A program made the translations under genes and the position numbers. A stretch of DNA of 64,000 nucleotides from Callorhinus ursinus (Eukaryota; Chordata; Mammalia; Carnivora; Otariidae). Every line of letters starts with the position of its first letter. Within the stretch, counting starts at the first letter, position 1. Shown here piece by piece: positions 46,505 through 58,849 of the stretch. Under the pieces are notes generated by a model, which saw only the letters and a list, made by a program, of their open reading frames with translations, was not told where the DNA came from and searched no databases. Where the stretch lies: NCBI RefSeq assembly GCF_003265705.1, contig NW_020313005.1, forward strand, positions 19,015,746 to 19,079,745, written 5' to 3'.

Positions 46505-46705
46505 AGGTCAATTCATTTAATCTTTATAACAACTCCATGATACAGGTACTGCTATTATCCTCCTTTTGTAGATGAGGAATCTGAGGCAAAATAAAATGGC
46601 TTAATAACTTGCCCAGGGAAACATAGTTAATAAGTAGTGGAACTGTGATTTTTAGCCCAGAAATCCCAAAATCTGTGTTCTTACTCACTGTTCCATGTTG
46701 CTCCT
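46505..46705 (-). repeat. MIR, reverse orientation
   Basis: CATTTAATCTTTATAACAAC, CTATTATCCTCCTTTTGTAG, GATGAGGAATCTGAGGC and AACTTGCCCAGGGAAAC follow the reversed MIR order. Confidence 0.75.
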
Positions 46706-46991
46706 CCTTCACTGATTCAGTCTACAGACAAACACTTCTGCGTATTTGCTCAGTATCAGAGTTTAGTTAGATGCTGTGGGAGTGAGGACGGGACAAAATA
46801 TAAAATTGAGTCCAGCAAGAATTTAGTCCCCGAGTAATTTATTCTCCCATAGATGTTAAGTATTTCCATAAATGATTATAAGAAAATATAGAAAGTGACA
46901 ACTGTCCAGTGAAAGATCCTGATAAAAAACCAGAGGGACTCAAAAAAGTAGAGAGATTCCAACTTAGGAGAATGTGACAGGATGGTACAAG

Positions 46992-47186
46992 TTTTTTTTT
47001 TAAGATTTTATTTATTTATTTGTCAGAGAGAGAGAGCAAGCATGGGGCGGGGGAGTGGTGTGGCGGGGAGGGAGAAGCGGCTGCACACTGAGCAAAAAGC
47101 CCAATGTGGGACTCAATCCCAGAACCCTGGGATCATGACCAGAGCTGAAGGCACATGCTTAACCAACTGAGCCACCCAGACATCCC
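46992..47186 (-). mobile_element. CanSINE 10
   Basis: In reverse it reads from GGGATGTCTGGGTGGCTCAG, through the tRNA-like body, to the CTGACAAATAAATAAATAAA tail. I do not see a clear target duplication, so it is probably older or its edges have decayed. Confidence 0.88.
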
Positions 47187-47204
47187 AAATGTCCAACAGT
47201 TTGT

Positions 47205-47640
47205 TTTCTTGCATAAAAAATCACTCCAAAATTTAGTGGCTCAGAAAGCACCTATTTATTATTTCTCACAATTCTGTGGTGGGCCAGGCATTTCTTCTGT
47301 TGGGTTGGCTCCATGGTGCTGGATGATCTAGGCTGTCCTCACTTACCTGTGGAGGCTGGGGCCTCCCTACCTATGACCTCTTGTCCTGCAGATGCATAGT
47401 GCAGCCTCACTCTCCTGGTGGAAAACCCTTCTTATCAGCAAGAAGGAAAGCCCTGATGCTCAAATACTTTTCAAGCTCTACCCTATGTCACATTTGCTAA
47501 TATTCCACTGGCTAAAACAAGCCACATGGCCTAGTTCAAGATTCAAAGTATGGAGAAATAGACTCCACTTTTTGGTAGGAAGAGCTGCAACATTACAGTG
47601 CAACAAGACATGCTTGGAGGGATTGGAAGGAAACATAGTC
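47205..47640 (+). repeat. ancient mammal-wide interspersed repeat, family unassigned
   Basis: AATTTAGTGGCTCAGAAAGC, TTATTTCTCACAATTCTGTG, ACATTTGCTAATATTCCACT, GGCTAAAACAAGCCACATGG and GAGAAATAGACTCCAC follow a common repeat present across placental mammals. The 103-codon frame over it is not a gene. Confidence 0.6.
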
Positions 47641-48690
47641 TTCTTTCTCTTCCCCCCAGTTAGTCAGGACCAGAGAAAGTGTTATAAGAAGGATGGGCCT
47701 TGAAAGGGGCTGGGAAATGTGGAAGACTTTTCATATGTGGGTACAAAACCATAGAAGCAAAAGAGCTGAGGGGTCCGCATGGACCAACAAGGGCTTCATT
47801 TGTGCTAAAGGAAGGTTGGAAGGGTAAGTTGGATTTGAATCCTAGTGGGGATGGAGTAGTGTCTATCATGGATGGATCAGATCATGGATGTTTTCCAATG
47901 ACTAAGGAAGAGACTGATCTCTGCTTACAGTGCACCGCTCCTCCAAGAACCTGCTCCACCCACACACTTGGCTGCCATGGAAGCACATTTCTTATGTCCC
48001 TGCAGTGCCCTCACTCCCTGGCCTGAGTGACAGGAAAAGCACCTATGGTAGCTGGTCTATAGGCTGCCAAAGCTCTATGATGGTCTGTCCTGAAAAGGTG
48101 AGCTGCCACTGTGGTAAATGAAGGGTGGCACATCTTGGGGACTCAGGTATTAAGTGGCAGAGGTGAAATGAAGAGTGCACTGTGGTTAAGTCGAAGCTGG
48201 GTCATCAAAAGTCATGTTCAAATTGGCCATGTGGGAGCTGAGAATTAGGGAGCTAGCTGGTAGAGAGAGAAGAAGTACATACAAAGAGGGAAACTCTTTC
48301 CCACCCATGCATAGGTTTACAGGTAATTGTTTTCTCTTCAGGTTTTCAATGGTTCTGTCCCTGCATTAGATAGATGATGGATGGTCTGTCTCTGCATCAA
48401 GTGATGGGTGAGTCTCTCCCTTCCATCCCTGGCTAGAACATTGGATGGGATAAAATTTTGAAAAGAAGCAGAGAAACCTGGGATTGAAGTATGTCTTGGT
48501 CAGGTTGCAAAGTGGAATTGAACCCCAAATGGGGTGGGTATTCAGGACTCGAGTTGTTTTTAAAATGAGCTATTCTTTTTCTATCTCTCTTAACAACTAG
48601 AAATACCATAAAATGAAAACTGAAGCCATCATATTTTCAGGCAAATCCTGTGATTAGGTGAAGTCTTGAAAGCTTAGAGTATTAGTTTGA
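47641..48690. other. unique sequence
   Basis: No gene or repeat is recognised. Frames at 47660-48121 on both strands overlap and have no known motif. Confidence 0.4.
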
Positions 48691-48693
48691 AGT

Positions 48694-48716
48694 CTCTTTC
48701 TTTCTTTCTCTCTTTC

Positions 48717-48796
<80 letters not shown>

Positions 48797-48873
48797 TTCT
48801 TTCTTTCTTTTCTTTCTTTCTTTCTTCTTTCTTTCTTGCTTATTCTTTCTTCTTTTCTTTCTTATTTCTTTCA
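48694..48873 (+). repeat. long TTTC microsatellite
   Basis: About 180 bp of nearly pure (TTTC)n, with a few TCTC, TTTTC and TTC interruptions near both ends. It produces low-complexity frames (Phe/Leu/Ser-rich forward, Lys/Glu/Arg-rich reverse) that are not genes. The uninterrupted core is about 48717-48795. Confidence 0.98.
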
Positions 48874-48874
48874 A

Positions 48875-50636
48875 ATATTTTATCAGTTCTCACTCAAGTT
48901 GTTAAGGAAGCCAGACACCATTCCATTATGCATTTTTCCTTTTGGAAAATGGTACTTGGTACTTGGTACATTTACCAAGTACATCTCAGCAGTGGCACAG
49001 GAAAATATATTTCCCTGGAAACCATAAGTCACACAATAGTCCTCACCCTCAAAAGCCCCATGGGGCGGGGAAATCCCCATTATAATTAAAATCTGATTAT
49101 TCTGCTTTTATGTCACCTTTTTTTGCTGTAAATGAGGGTCAGTCCGGCTGTCGGAGCACAGAAAGACACAGACACAATGTGGTGTGTCAACCACTTATGT
49201 TTCTTCTTTATGAGATCAACTTTTATAACTTTGCAGTCAGCCCACTGACAGACTATAAAACTTGGCTTATTGAAAACAGATACATCAACCATGAGACATC
49301 ACTTGTCAGAGACTGATCCAGTCCATCCTTAGAGAGAACACCACTGGGAATGAGAGCCAGAGTTCCATCTAAAAATGTGTAGACACCTGTCCTGAGTCAC
49401 CCCGGCCATCACACCTTGTGGAAAACACCCATGCTGAGCCCTCTTAGAATTTGTGAGATATTTATGGGTTATGCACCAAGGTTGACTGCTTATGAATCTT
49501 ATTCCAGTAGAATTCATAGTCCACAAATCCAGCCAAATATTGCTCTCAAAAGCATTTCTAGCCTATTCGTGGCAACAGAAATGTCTCCTCTTTTGGGAAC
49601 CCAGAATGTTGGCAACAGGGGCCAGCTTCCACTTCAAAGGAAGAGTGTTCAAAGCAGATGCCCCTTTGGACTTGAGTAACAGTAGGAGGGGTCTGACATG
49701 TCCAGTTTTCATGCATATTCAACTACTCACGCTTTGTCTTACCTTCACTGCATGCTCAGAAACAACCTCTGACCCCAAATTGGTCTCATTCTGCACAAAT
49801 GGGACCTTGGGTCCACAGACAGAAAGAGCTTGAAGAGTCTCCCTGTTGCCACAGCTTTGCTCTCTTTTAGGGTATGACTTAATTTTGTGCATGACTCTCT
49901 TCCCTCAATATCCAGGCATTCAGCTGCAGATGAGAAGCAATGCAGTGAAGTTTCATGATGCAGACACCACTGGAAAACACGTCTCCATGGCAACCCCGGG
50001 GTTACCTCACCCAACAGTGTTCAGATGTTATTGACCACAGAAGCATTTTTTTTAAATGTAGAGCAAGCATCAGCTATGTCTACGTAGCCAAGAGGTTTTT
50101 ATGTTTTGTTTTGTTTCTTTTCGGTTTATTTTTGATGTTATATCACTCCATTCAGAGCTCTTGGGATAACATCATATGTTTGAGGAGAATTTTCTATGTA
50201 GACAGCATTTTCCCCTGTGCCTCTGTCTCAGCACATGGACATTTCTTTCCTACAAAAATAAGAGCGGTTCTTCTAAATAGACAGTGTCATTATTCATCTC
50301 TGCTCTAGTTGCTGCCTGTTGCCAAAGAGTTTTTTTTTTTTTATGTTTTGAATCCAGAATTTATATTTTCTCACAGGTTCAGCAGGATCCAGCCCACTCA
50401 ACATGTGATCAGGGTTGTTCACTGAAAACCCGGGTGCTTGGGTCAGAGTGGGAGTCACTGCTGCCATGATGACCCTTCACCCTCCAGACTGGAATCATTA
50501 ACTCAGGCATACACGTGGTTAGCACTTCTCCACTTTCCTCAGCCTGATGGTGGTTAGCATTATTGTGAATGACGTCTCTTGTCCCCAAAGAGCTAGCTTA
50601 ATTGTTGTGAAACATTAGAGAAAAAAGATGTTGTTC
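48875..50636. other. unique sequence
   Basis: Almost 1.8 kb without a recognised repeat. Frames of up to 117 codons occur in several phases without motifs. A T run lies at 50330-50342. Confidence 0.4.
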
Positions 50637-50644
50637 CTCTACAC

Positions 50645-50861
50645 CAGTGGTTCTCAATATGGTGGAGAGAAGGGACTTTATCCCCCAGTAACATTTGGCA
50701 ATTTCTGGAAACCTTTTTCATTGCCACAAGTGGGAGATGGTATCTCATGGGTAGAAGCTGGGATGCTGCTAAACATCCTCCAATGCAAATAACCAGCCAC
50801 ACTCCCCAACACTAAATGATCCAACTCAGAATGTCATTAGTGCTAAGACTGAGTAACTGTG
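50645..50861 (+). mobile_element. MER5A-like hAT transposon
   Basis: It starts CAGTGGTTCTCAATATGG and continues with AACATTTGGCAATTTCTGG, GGGATGCTGCTAAACATCC and GTCATTAGTGCTAAGACTG, the MER5A order. The 8-base flanks CTCTACAC (50637-50644) and CTCTACAT (50862-50869) agree at seven positions, the hallmark of a hAT insertion. It carries no coding capacity. Confidence 0.92.
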
Positions 50862-50869
50862 CTCTACAT

Positions 50870-51221
50870 AGTCAAACTGGAAACCCAGCAAGGTGTGGAT
50901 TCATAGCACTTCAGATCTCTATTATTATCAATGAGAGACAAACAATGGATTATTTATTAACTGCAAGTACATTCACTAGAGAACTGCAGTACTTAGAAGT
51001 ACTTTCCTGTGACTGGGAGAGTTTGTAGTGTATGTTAATCCCTTCTGGAAAGACTTTTCTTCTCTGAATTATGATCTCAGTCTACATTGTCTCACACTGC
51101 TTATTGTTAACATTCCTTTCTGCACAATTCATATGCACATAAATCCTTCCTTTAAGGTGTAACCAATTAGACTTTATTTAAAGAAAAGTAGATTCTTTAT
51201 TTAAAAGCAATATGTTTACTC

Positions 51222-51224
<3 letters not shown>
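50870..51224. other. unique sequence
   Basis: No recognised feature in this stretch between the hAT element and the TC repeat. Confidence 0.4.

Positions 51225-51261
<37 letters not shown>
51225..51261 (+). repeat. (TC)n microsatellite
   Basis: About 18 perfect TC units in a non-SINE context. Confidence 0.97.
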
Positions 51262-51263
<2 letters not shown>

Positions 51264-54177
51264 AAATCTCAGGATAGGTGGAGCCAGGAGAATGGATGGA
51301 GTGACCTTCAGGAACCCATCTCATGGCCACATCTGTAATCTACTGTTCATCCTTAATTGCCATTTCTTTGCTATTACTAGTCTTCCAGTCATATGTCCTA
51401 GAATTATTACCTAAATGTGATTCATATGCTGTATAAATATGGCCAAATTTTTTGTTTTCCTCTGACGGAAATAGGAGGAAGCATGAGAGAAGCTTAGCTC
51501 CTGGGATCCACCAGCATATAAGCCAGCAACAGAGATCACGCTTAAGACAAGTTCTCAGAGTAAATCACTTCAATTTCCACCGCTGGCCTTCTCACCAGGA
51601 ATACTTTTCTTCCATAGCACGAGTGGCTAAGTCATATCAAGGCAAACTTAGGTCAAGATTACAAATATATAGGCCCTCTGAATGTCACACCCACTTGCTC
51701 ACTGTCATGGAGGTAGATGATGTAAGGCTAAGGGAAGAAACTTGCTTAGTGGGCTCTCACTCAGGACAGAGTGGGCTGAGCCAAGCTACCTGGTTGAGGG
51801 TTCCATGCCAACAAGATGACGATTCTCTGAAAAGTACTACTGATTGGAGAGAACCATATAGAGTGTTCTGCAGAGTTTCTGCTCCAATTCCTCATAGTTG
51901 TTACATTTAAGAAAGTGCTTAAGGTGTTAAAACAAAGAAAGCATTTTAGAAGTTGATATAGATACATTGATAGGCATATAAACAGAGGAAGATGAGCCAA
52001 AGAAGCTTCAGTAGCTTAATGCTACCTCACAGTGGAAATTTAAGAAAAAGAAGAAGAAAGAAGAAAAGATCATATTAGTGTATCTTAAATAGTAAGGATG
52101 CTCAAGTTACCTTTGGGAATGCTACTACATAGAAAGATGTATAGCATACAACTCGAGAATTCAGCAGTATCACCTGTAAGCAGGTTCCATGGATTGCTGG
52201 CAGCATAGACTACTGACATTTGGGACAGAGTCTGGGCCTGACAGACCCACCCTCTCTGGATGCACCACAGTTCTCAAGGCAGAATTTGATTGGTTTATTT
52301 CATCCCTTGAACAGAATTTATTTCTTGTTCCCACCATGACCCAGGCAGTAGGATGGGTCTCACCCAGGCCCCCTTAGCCTCTTCATGCAGAAAGAATCTC
52401 CTGGGCCACTTTCCTTTGCAGGGAGCAAAAAGTGAGACAGGCCCTGGGTGCTTCACCAACTTCTCTCCAGGGCAGGGTCCAGTTTAAGGTCTTCATCACT
52501 CAAGCTCCTCACTTCTAACCCAAACTGCTATTACTCCCATCAGTTGCTCTGCAGCCTAGGTCCAGAAGAATAGAGCCCCTTTTTAGCAGAGAAAGAACCA
52601 TCTTTGCATTTGCTTGCACAGCCTGTCAGCAACTTTGCTGCACAAGGCCCTGGAGGAGCTGAGCTGGCCTTTCTGTTAAGGGAAAGCCAGAAAATCCATA
52701 CAGATGTTTTTCTGAAAGTTGTTCTGACCAGGGCTCAGGGATTTAGCCCTGCCTGGTATCACATAGCATGGGGGATGTAGGGAATTCTCTTTGGGGATCA
52801 GGAAGTATATTACATGAAATCAAAATGTAAGTGTGTTCTTTTTGGATTAGGCAATGTTTTTCCCTTCTGTTTTTCTTTATACAACCTTATCACTTAGCTC
52901 CTTTATTTCTTTCTCCTATGCCTTCCTTGGCTCCCAAGCCAGCTCTGGCTCTCAGGATAAACTCAGCTCACTGGGCAGCCCTGAATGGCATGGTTTGTAG
53001 CCACTCTGTACTTCAACCTCATCTAAGTCTCACTAGGGCCTTTCTGATCTCATTTTCTTATCCTACTCCATCTGGATTATCAGCTCTTAAAAGACCTCTG
53101 ACTTACAACCCAGAGGCCACTAGGGTAGGATGCATGACTTTGTTTGCTACTTGACTCCCTGTTCCTGTGATGGTCCACATTAGCCTCCCTCTCACACTCT
53201 CCCGCTTCCATACCAGTACCTGTCTGCAGACAAGCACGTGAAATAGACTCCCCACACCTAGTGTTCATTTATGAGCATAGAAGACATTTCATTTTATAAT
53301 TTGAAATGAACTTTAAATGTATGTACCCCCAAGAGAGGAATACTGAACTAAACTCATAGTAAGGCATGAATGGTGCACAGTCTCACCTCAAAGCAGAGAT
53401 TTCATTTGTGTTTGTTTGCATGCCTGCTGGGTTTAGCATTGGATTTCCTTTGGGACTGGGGCTGATGGGAAGGGGTACAGAAAGAGCAGAGAAGCACTGG
53501 ACAGCAATAGGAAGCCAAACCTCATTTTCTTCACCATTTTGATTGTCTCCTCTGCTTAAGTATCTTCCTTCCTCACTTTTTCCTGGGTCATCTCATGAGT
53601 CAGCCAGACCTGAGCTGATGTTGCTTGGCACGGGTGAACACAGGCTCTAGGAGGTGGAGGCGGCTCTCACCTTTGTGCCTTTCATGTATTCCCTATCCAT
53701 TCTTAGGTTCAAAGTAGCTTTCCCCAGAAATTGAGAAATGAACCTGTCTGCCAGAAAACAAGGGTTTGACTTCTTTATTGATCAAGAAATTTTGAAAAGA
53801 ACAGAAGTAGAAGGAAAACAAGGCCAAGAAGGGATGAGCCCTAGGATGGAAGAAATGAAAGGCAGAGTAAGAATCTGTTAAAAACTCACAGTAGTTAAGC
53901 TATCCTAAATGAAATTAAATAATGACACCATGTGTCTTTGTGCCAGTCCTGGGCCTGTTTGTCAACTCATTCATCCTCTTCTTTCCCCATCTGCTCTATA
54001 TCACAGGGGCCGACCACTGCAGGCTGTTTCTCAAAGTCCTGTGGTAGCAGGGTCCTGGCTGGATTCGGCCATGGGGACATCAGCGGGAGACAGGAGGGCA
54101 GGAGGAGAGAAAAAGTAGGTGTCTGTCCCTCCCTGTCTGCCTTACAGAATTTGTATGTCAGTATTTCTTAGTGTTGT
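51262..54177. other. unique sequence
   Basis: About 2.9 kb. The 152-codon plus frame at 51452-51910 has no recognisable domain and overlaps a minus frame. A possible L2-like stretch at about 52870-53110 is too diverged to call. Confidence 0.4.
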
Positions 54178-54201
54178 CACACACACACACACACACACAC
54201 A
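54178..54201 (+). repeat. (CA)n microsatellite
   Basis: Twelve CA units, uninterrupted. Confidence 0.95.
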
Positions 54202-55690
54202 AAAAGACTCTACAGGGAACTCAGAGACTTTAATTACCTGAATATCAAGGGAGAAATAGAGAGGCATCCAGAGAGAGAGAATGACCTCTTTGCTCTCATC
54301 TTCCTCAAACATTGATTAGAGAGGAGGCTCTATCCAGCTGTTTCTCATTCACCTTTTTTGGGGGGAAAGGAAGTTGGTACCCCCTCATATGGGCAGGTGG
54401 CTGAGGGCCTCCACACTAGTTGTGGTGAAATCAACCTTCAACCTCACTTCACACAGGTCACTATGAATGACACATTTGTTCTAAGACAAACTGCATGAGT
54501 GAGTGGTCACTTCTTGCTTTAGAGAATTTAGCATTTTGATTTCTTTGCTTATTCCTATGATGCTGCTAGACCTTGTGTATAGAACATTCAAACCGTTTAA
54601 AAATATGGCCCAGACTCTGGACCATGTTGTCTTTCTTTTATACTTCTATTAGCTAGTTTATACTCATCAACCCACCTGTTCCAAAGAGGTCATTTTACTA
54701 TTCCCTAAAGAAAAAAGGTATGATTTCCAAATTTGCTTCACTGTTAAACACTATTCAGAAACTAAGCAATGGAGTGACTCTCATTAGTATGGTTAGCTCC
54801 TAGGGGCCTGGACTCTGGCTTGGATGTTGTAAGAAATGTGGTAAGGAATTTGGGATACAAATCTCAATTCCCAACTCCCCCACCCTAAACTCTCAAGCCA
54901 AAATTTTATTCTATCTTATTTTATTTTCAAACATTAAAGTAGTTTTGTACTCTAAATCGCTGTCTCGCTGTATGTTATGTTAAGGGTAATTTTTCAGAGC
55001 AAGTATTCTGGAGAGAAGGAGAGAGGAAGTATGAGAATGCAGAATGCTGTTCCATCCACTCCTCCGACTGCTGTCTTTTCTGTATCTCTGATCCCATTTT
55101 GGCTAGGAGTTGTCCAAGGGCCAGATGGTAACCTAGAGAATCAGATTTGGGAAAATTCACAATGTCTCTCCAACCCTCCAATTGTATCTTCCAGCCTTAG
55201 CTTTTTCATGAAAACTAAGGAGTGGCCAATGAGATAAGAGGAAAACTAGGAGAGATGTTGGCTCAGAGATCAACTGTCTTTCAAGGAGTGCCCAAGCAAA
55301 CAACAACAAAATACTATTCCTAAAAGCTTTTCCCTCTAGTGACAGCTCTCCCCATCCCATTACCACCAAGTTCCTAGATGGAGTACCCATCTTCGAGCCT
55401 TCATGACTCCCACTCACCTCCTGGAATTGCTCTTCAAATGTCACCTTCGACATTCTGATAATTAAATTCAGGAACATCTTGGTCTTCATCTGCGAGATGC
55501 AACTGCAGGACTTGATGAGGTTGTTTGGTCCTTCTTTTCTCCATTCTGTCACTCTCTTCATCCAGTCATGGGCCAAACACTGTCTCTCCTCCTTCCTTTT
55601 TCCATTGGCCCCTTGGAAAGCAGGCATCAGGAGATTTGAGCCAAATTACTACATTAGCCTATTTGCAACTTCATGACAACAGGGAAGCCC
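54202..55690. other. unique sequence
   Basis: No repeat is recognised. A 156-codon minus frame at 55157-55627 has no motif I know and overlaps plus frames. Confidence 0.4.
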
Positions 55691-55699
55691 TCCTTTTGC

Positions 55700-56935
55700 A
55701 CACACCAGCTTGCACCATCTGGCAATATGGCCTCCCACTTGGTGTTCTCATCCAGGGAAGCCCTAGTCACTGCCCTTCAGTCTTTAAACCTGGCTCAGCA
55801 TCTTGCCCACTTCATTGCTATCCTCATTCTGTGATCTAAACATCCCTGAGAACCACCAATCCAACACTCTGGCCTTTCTGATTTTTCATGGTCTTCTATC
55901 CACTGATATTTCTTCCATTTCACTTCAACCACACACAGTGGTCACATTCTGGACCTTGCTGTCAACAGAACAACCACCTTCAAAATCATGAATACAAACA
56001 CCCTATTCTGGGACACCATCTTCCAGCCTTCCATTCATTTGATCACATACCCCCAGTGGCAAATACCCTTTGACCTCACTGAAACCTCTAACCTGTGGAC
56101 CCTACCACTCTCTGATTTTCCCCTTTCACCTTTGGTCTTCATTTCTCCTCAATTAGATGTTCCATAATGGCAACCATTCTGATTTTTGAGCTCACAGTCT
56201 GACTCTACAAGTGCAGAACCTTCTGCTGTCAACATTAACCTCCTCTCCGTATCTCCCCTCTGTATACCTAACCCCATACTTGCACACTCCATCTATCTTG
56301 AAACACTTTACATTAGGCATTTATGACACCGCCCATTTTTCTGACTACCCTTTCTATGGATTCCTTTTGGGAATCTCTCTTTTTCTACACAATCTTTAAA
56401 TCTGACATTCCAAGGACTCAGACCTGGGATTTCTTCTCTATTCACACCCTTTTCCTAGATGATGGCATCCATCCTCAAGTCTTCAAATGTCATCTATATA
56501 GTTTTGATATCAAAGTTCATATCTACAGCCCAGAGTTTCTTGCACTCCAGGACCCAGGTGTATATATACAGCTGTTCATTTGATATTACCATTATTTCTT
56601 ACAGTTATCACAAGCTTAACATGTCCAAAACTGAACTCTTGATTCCATATCATTCTCGTCTTAATGAAAGACACTAATCTCTATCCAGTTGCTCAAGCCA
56701 GAAGCCTGAGAGTTATTCTTGATTTTTCCTTCTCTTTCATATATACAATACCACCAATTCTTAACAGTTCTACTTCCAAAAAACATCTTAATTATGTTGA
56801 CTTTTCTCCATTTCCATGCCAAGTCTCTAGTCCAAGCCATAATTATTACTCAACTGGACTATTTCAAAGCCTCCTAATTGGTTTCCTTATATGCACTCTT
56901 GCTTTCCTATAATCAATTCTCTTTATAGAAGTCAG
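55700..56935 (+). repeat. L2 LINE, upstream part (split by LTR B)
   Basis: The region contains the L2 order AACATGTCCAAAACTGAACTC, CAGTTGCTCAAGCCAGAAGC, GAGTTATTCTTGATTTTTCC and TCTAGTCCAAGCCATAATTA with CTCCTAATTGG, all before the LTR. The part before 56400 is more diverged and its assignment is weaker. Frames of 60-104 codons inside it are not host genes. Confidence 0.7.
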
Positions 56936-56939
56936 GATT

Positions 56940-56959
56940 GTAGAGATTATTGTGAAATA

Positions 56960-56993
<34 letters not shown>

Positions 56994-57885
56994 TATTTCA
57001 CTTGTATTCTTGCCCCCAGTTCCTAACACAGAGCTTCTAAAATCCTTGTAATCCCAAGTTTTAGGGATGCTAGGAACATCTTTTGTTCTAATATTTGTTT
57101 TCTTTGACCCTGATTTCTGACACAGAGCTCCTGAAACTCTTGTAGTTTCCTGAGTGACAGGGCATATTACACACAGCTCCTAAGTCCCTTGGAATTTCCT
57201 AGGTGGTAGGAGCATCTTTTTTTCTAATGAGGCAATTCTTAGTGAGCTCCTGAATAGAGGCTTGTCACCAGAAAGTCTAAACCTGATTAGAAGTTTGGAA
57301 TCTTCAGCCTCACACTCCATCATCTAGGTAGGGGAGAGGAGATCAAGATTGAGTTAATAATCATGCCTACATGGTGAAGCCTCCATAAAAACCCCTCAAG
57401 TATAGGTTCAGAGTTTTTGAGTTGGTGAACCCATGGAGATGCTAGGAGGTTGGCATGCCCAGAGAGGCCATGGAAACTCCTTGCCCCTTCCCCATCCCTC
57501 ACCTCATCCCCCTACCTCTTCATCTGTATTCTTTATCATATTCTCTATTTAAAAAACTAATAAACATAGATGCTCCCTGAGTTCTGTGAGATTTTTCAGC
57601 AGATTAGGAGAGGGTTGTGGGAACCCCCAATTTGTAGGCAAATCAAACAGAAGTGAGGATAATCTTGGGACCTACTACTTTTGATGGGCATCTGAAATGG
57701 GGGCAGTCTTGTGGGACAAGCCTTTAGCCTGGGGGGAGGGTCTGCACAAAATCGGGTTAGTGTCATATTGAGTTAAATTGTAAGACACCCAGTTAGTATC
57801 TGGAGAGTTAGAGAATTGGTTGGTGTGGGACCTCTGCACGCCAATCTGGTGTCAAAGAGCTGAAGAGTAGAGTGTAAAAGAAAAG
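56940..57885 (+). mobile_element. solo-LTR-like element B inside L2
   Basis: The block interrupts an L2 that resumes at about 57890. It shares with element A the CACAGAGCT(C/T)CT motif, CCTCCATAAAAACC, a polyadenylation signal (57559-57564), GAGTTCTGTGAG, and GAGGGTTGTGGGAACC. It differs in having three spaced copies of the CACAGAGCT motif (57027, 57121, 57172) and a palindromic 5' edge. There are no retroviral genes. Confidence 0.7.
56952..57001. repeat. perfect 50-bp AT-rich palindrome
   Basis: The arms GTGAAATAATTTA and TAAATTATTTCAC flank a central (TA)n run, and the whole 50 bp equals its own reverse complement. It can extrude as a cruciform. It sits at the 5' edge of LTR B. Confidence 0.98.
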
Positions 57886-57889
57886 AAAT

Positions 57890-58340
57890 GTTTTTCCTTT
57901 TAATTATAAATCAGATTATGTCACTCATCTGCTTAAAATCTTATCATGGCCCCTAAGGTCCTGCATGATTAAGCCCCAGTTCACACTTAATCTTATCCTA
58001 GGCTACTCTCTCCTTTAATTACCGTGCTCAACTCTGTTGGCCTTCCTCCCACTCCTTAAATATTCCATGTTCCTTCTTGGCATGGGGCCTTGGCACATGA
58101 TGCCTCTCCCCCTTCTCTAGTGCCTCTCATCCTTCATTTCTCAGCCCAAATATAATTTCATCAGAGAAGACTTCTGGTCAGATCTTCCTAGTGGTAAATA
58201 ATCTTATATCAGCATATAGAATTAATGACAATTTTACCATAAATTACTTAATGGCAAGAACTCTATTTCTTGTTCTCCCCTGTTCTCCCTTGTTTCTGCT
58301 CTTAGCAGATGCTCAACAATTTATTGAATAAATGCATAAA
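57890..58340 (+). repeat. L2 LINE, downstream part
   Basis: AAATCAGATTATGTCACTC, CCTGCATGATTAAGCCCC, TTTCTCAGCCCAAATATAAT and AGAGAAGACTTCTGG continue the L2 broken by LTR B. It ends AGATGCTCAACAATTTATTG with AATAAATGC. Confidence 0.8.
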
Positions 58341-58344
58341 GTAC

Positions 58345-58520
58345 TTTATAATTAGATATATTTGTTTACTTATTTAATGTCCGTCTCTTTCTACACTGTT
58401 AGATCATGCAGTCAAGAACCATGAGTATTTTATTCACCACTATATTCCCTAGAAGTTACTACAATATCCAGAACATAATAGAATCTCCATATTCATTAAA
58501 TGAATGAATGGGTGAATATT
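58345..58520 (+). repeat. second L2 3' end
   Basis: TTTGTTTACTTATTTAATG, GTCCGTCTCTTTCTACACTG, AACCATGAGTATTTTATTC and the ATGAATGAATGGGTGAAT terminus form another L2 tail directly after the first one's. Confidence 0.6.
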
Positions 58521-58556
58521 CCATAATAATAAAAGAACTCTGAAAAATACATATGA

Positions 58557-58771
58557 GGGGCACTTGGGTGGCTCAGATGGTTGAGCGGCCGACTCTTGGT
58601 TTCAGCTCAGGTCATGATCTTGGAGTGTTGAAGTCCAGCCCCATGCCAGGCTCCGTGTTCAGTGTGGAGTCTGCTTAGGATTCTCTCCCTTCCCTTCTGC
58701 CCCTCCCCCCAATCAGGTGCCCACACAGGCGTGTGCTCTCTCTCGCTCAAATAAATAAATAAAATCTTTAG
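58557..58771 (+). mobile_element. CanSINE 11
   Basis: Head GGGGCACTTGGGTGGCTCAG, then a diverged body with the AGTCCAGCCCCATGCCAGGC B-box region, and tail AAATAAATAAATAAAATC. The 13-base duplication AAAATACATATGA is at 58544-58556 and 58772-58784. Confidence 0.95.
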
Positions 58772-58849
58772 AAAATACATATGATAAGGAGAGAAAACCC
58801 AATAAAAATATAAGCAAATTGTATAAACAGGGAATTCAGAAAAGTACAA

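Noticed and set aside
48674..48905. Lys/Glu-rich and Phe/Ser-rich open frames on opposite strands
   Set aside because: They are translations of the TTTC microsatellite in both directions.
51452..51910. 152-codon plus-strand frame
   Set aside because: No domain is recognisable and the opposite strand is also partly open.
54178..54201. CRISPR-like or array-like repeats
   Set aside because: All short-period arrays here are simple microsatellites without unique spacers, and the genome is mammalian.
55157..55627. 156-codon minus-strand frame
   Set aside because: It has no recognisable family and overlaps open plus-strand frames; there is no sign of exon structure.
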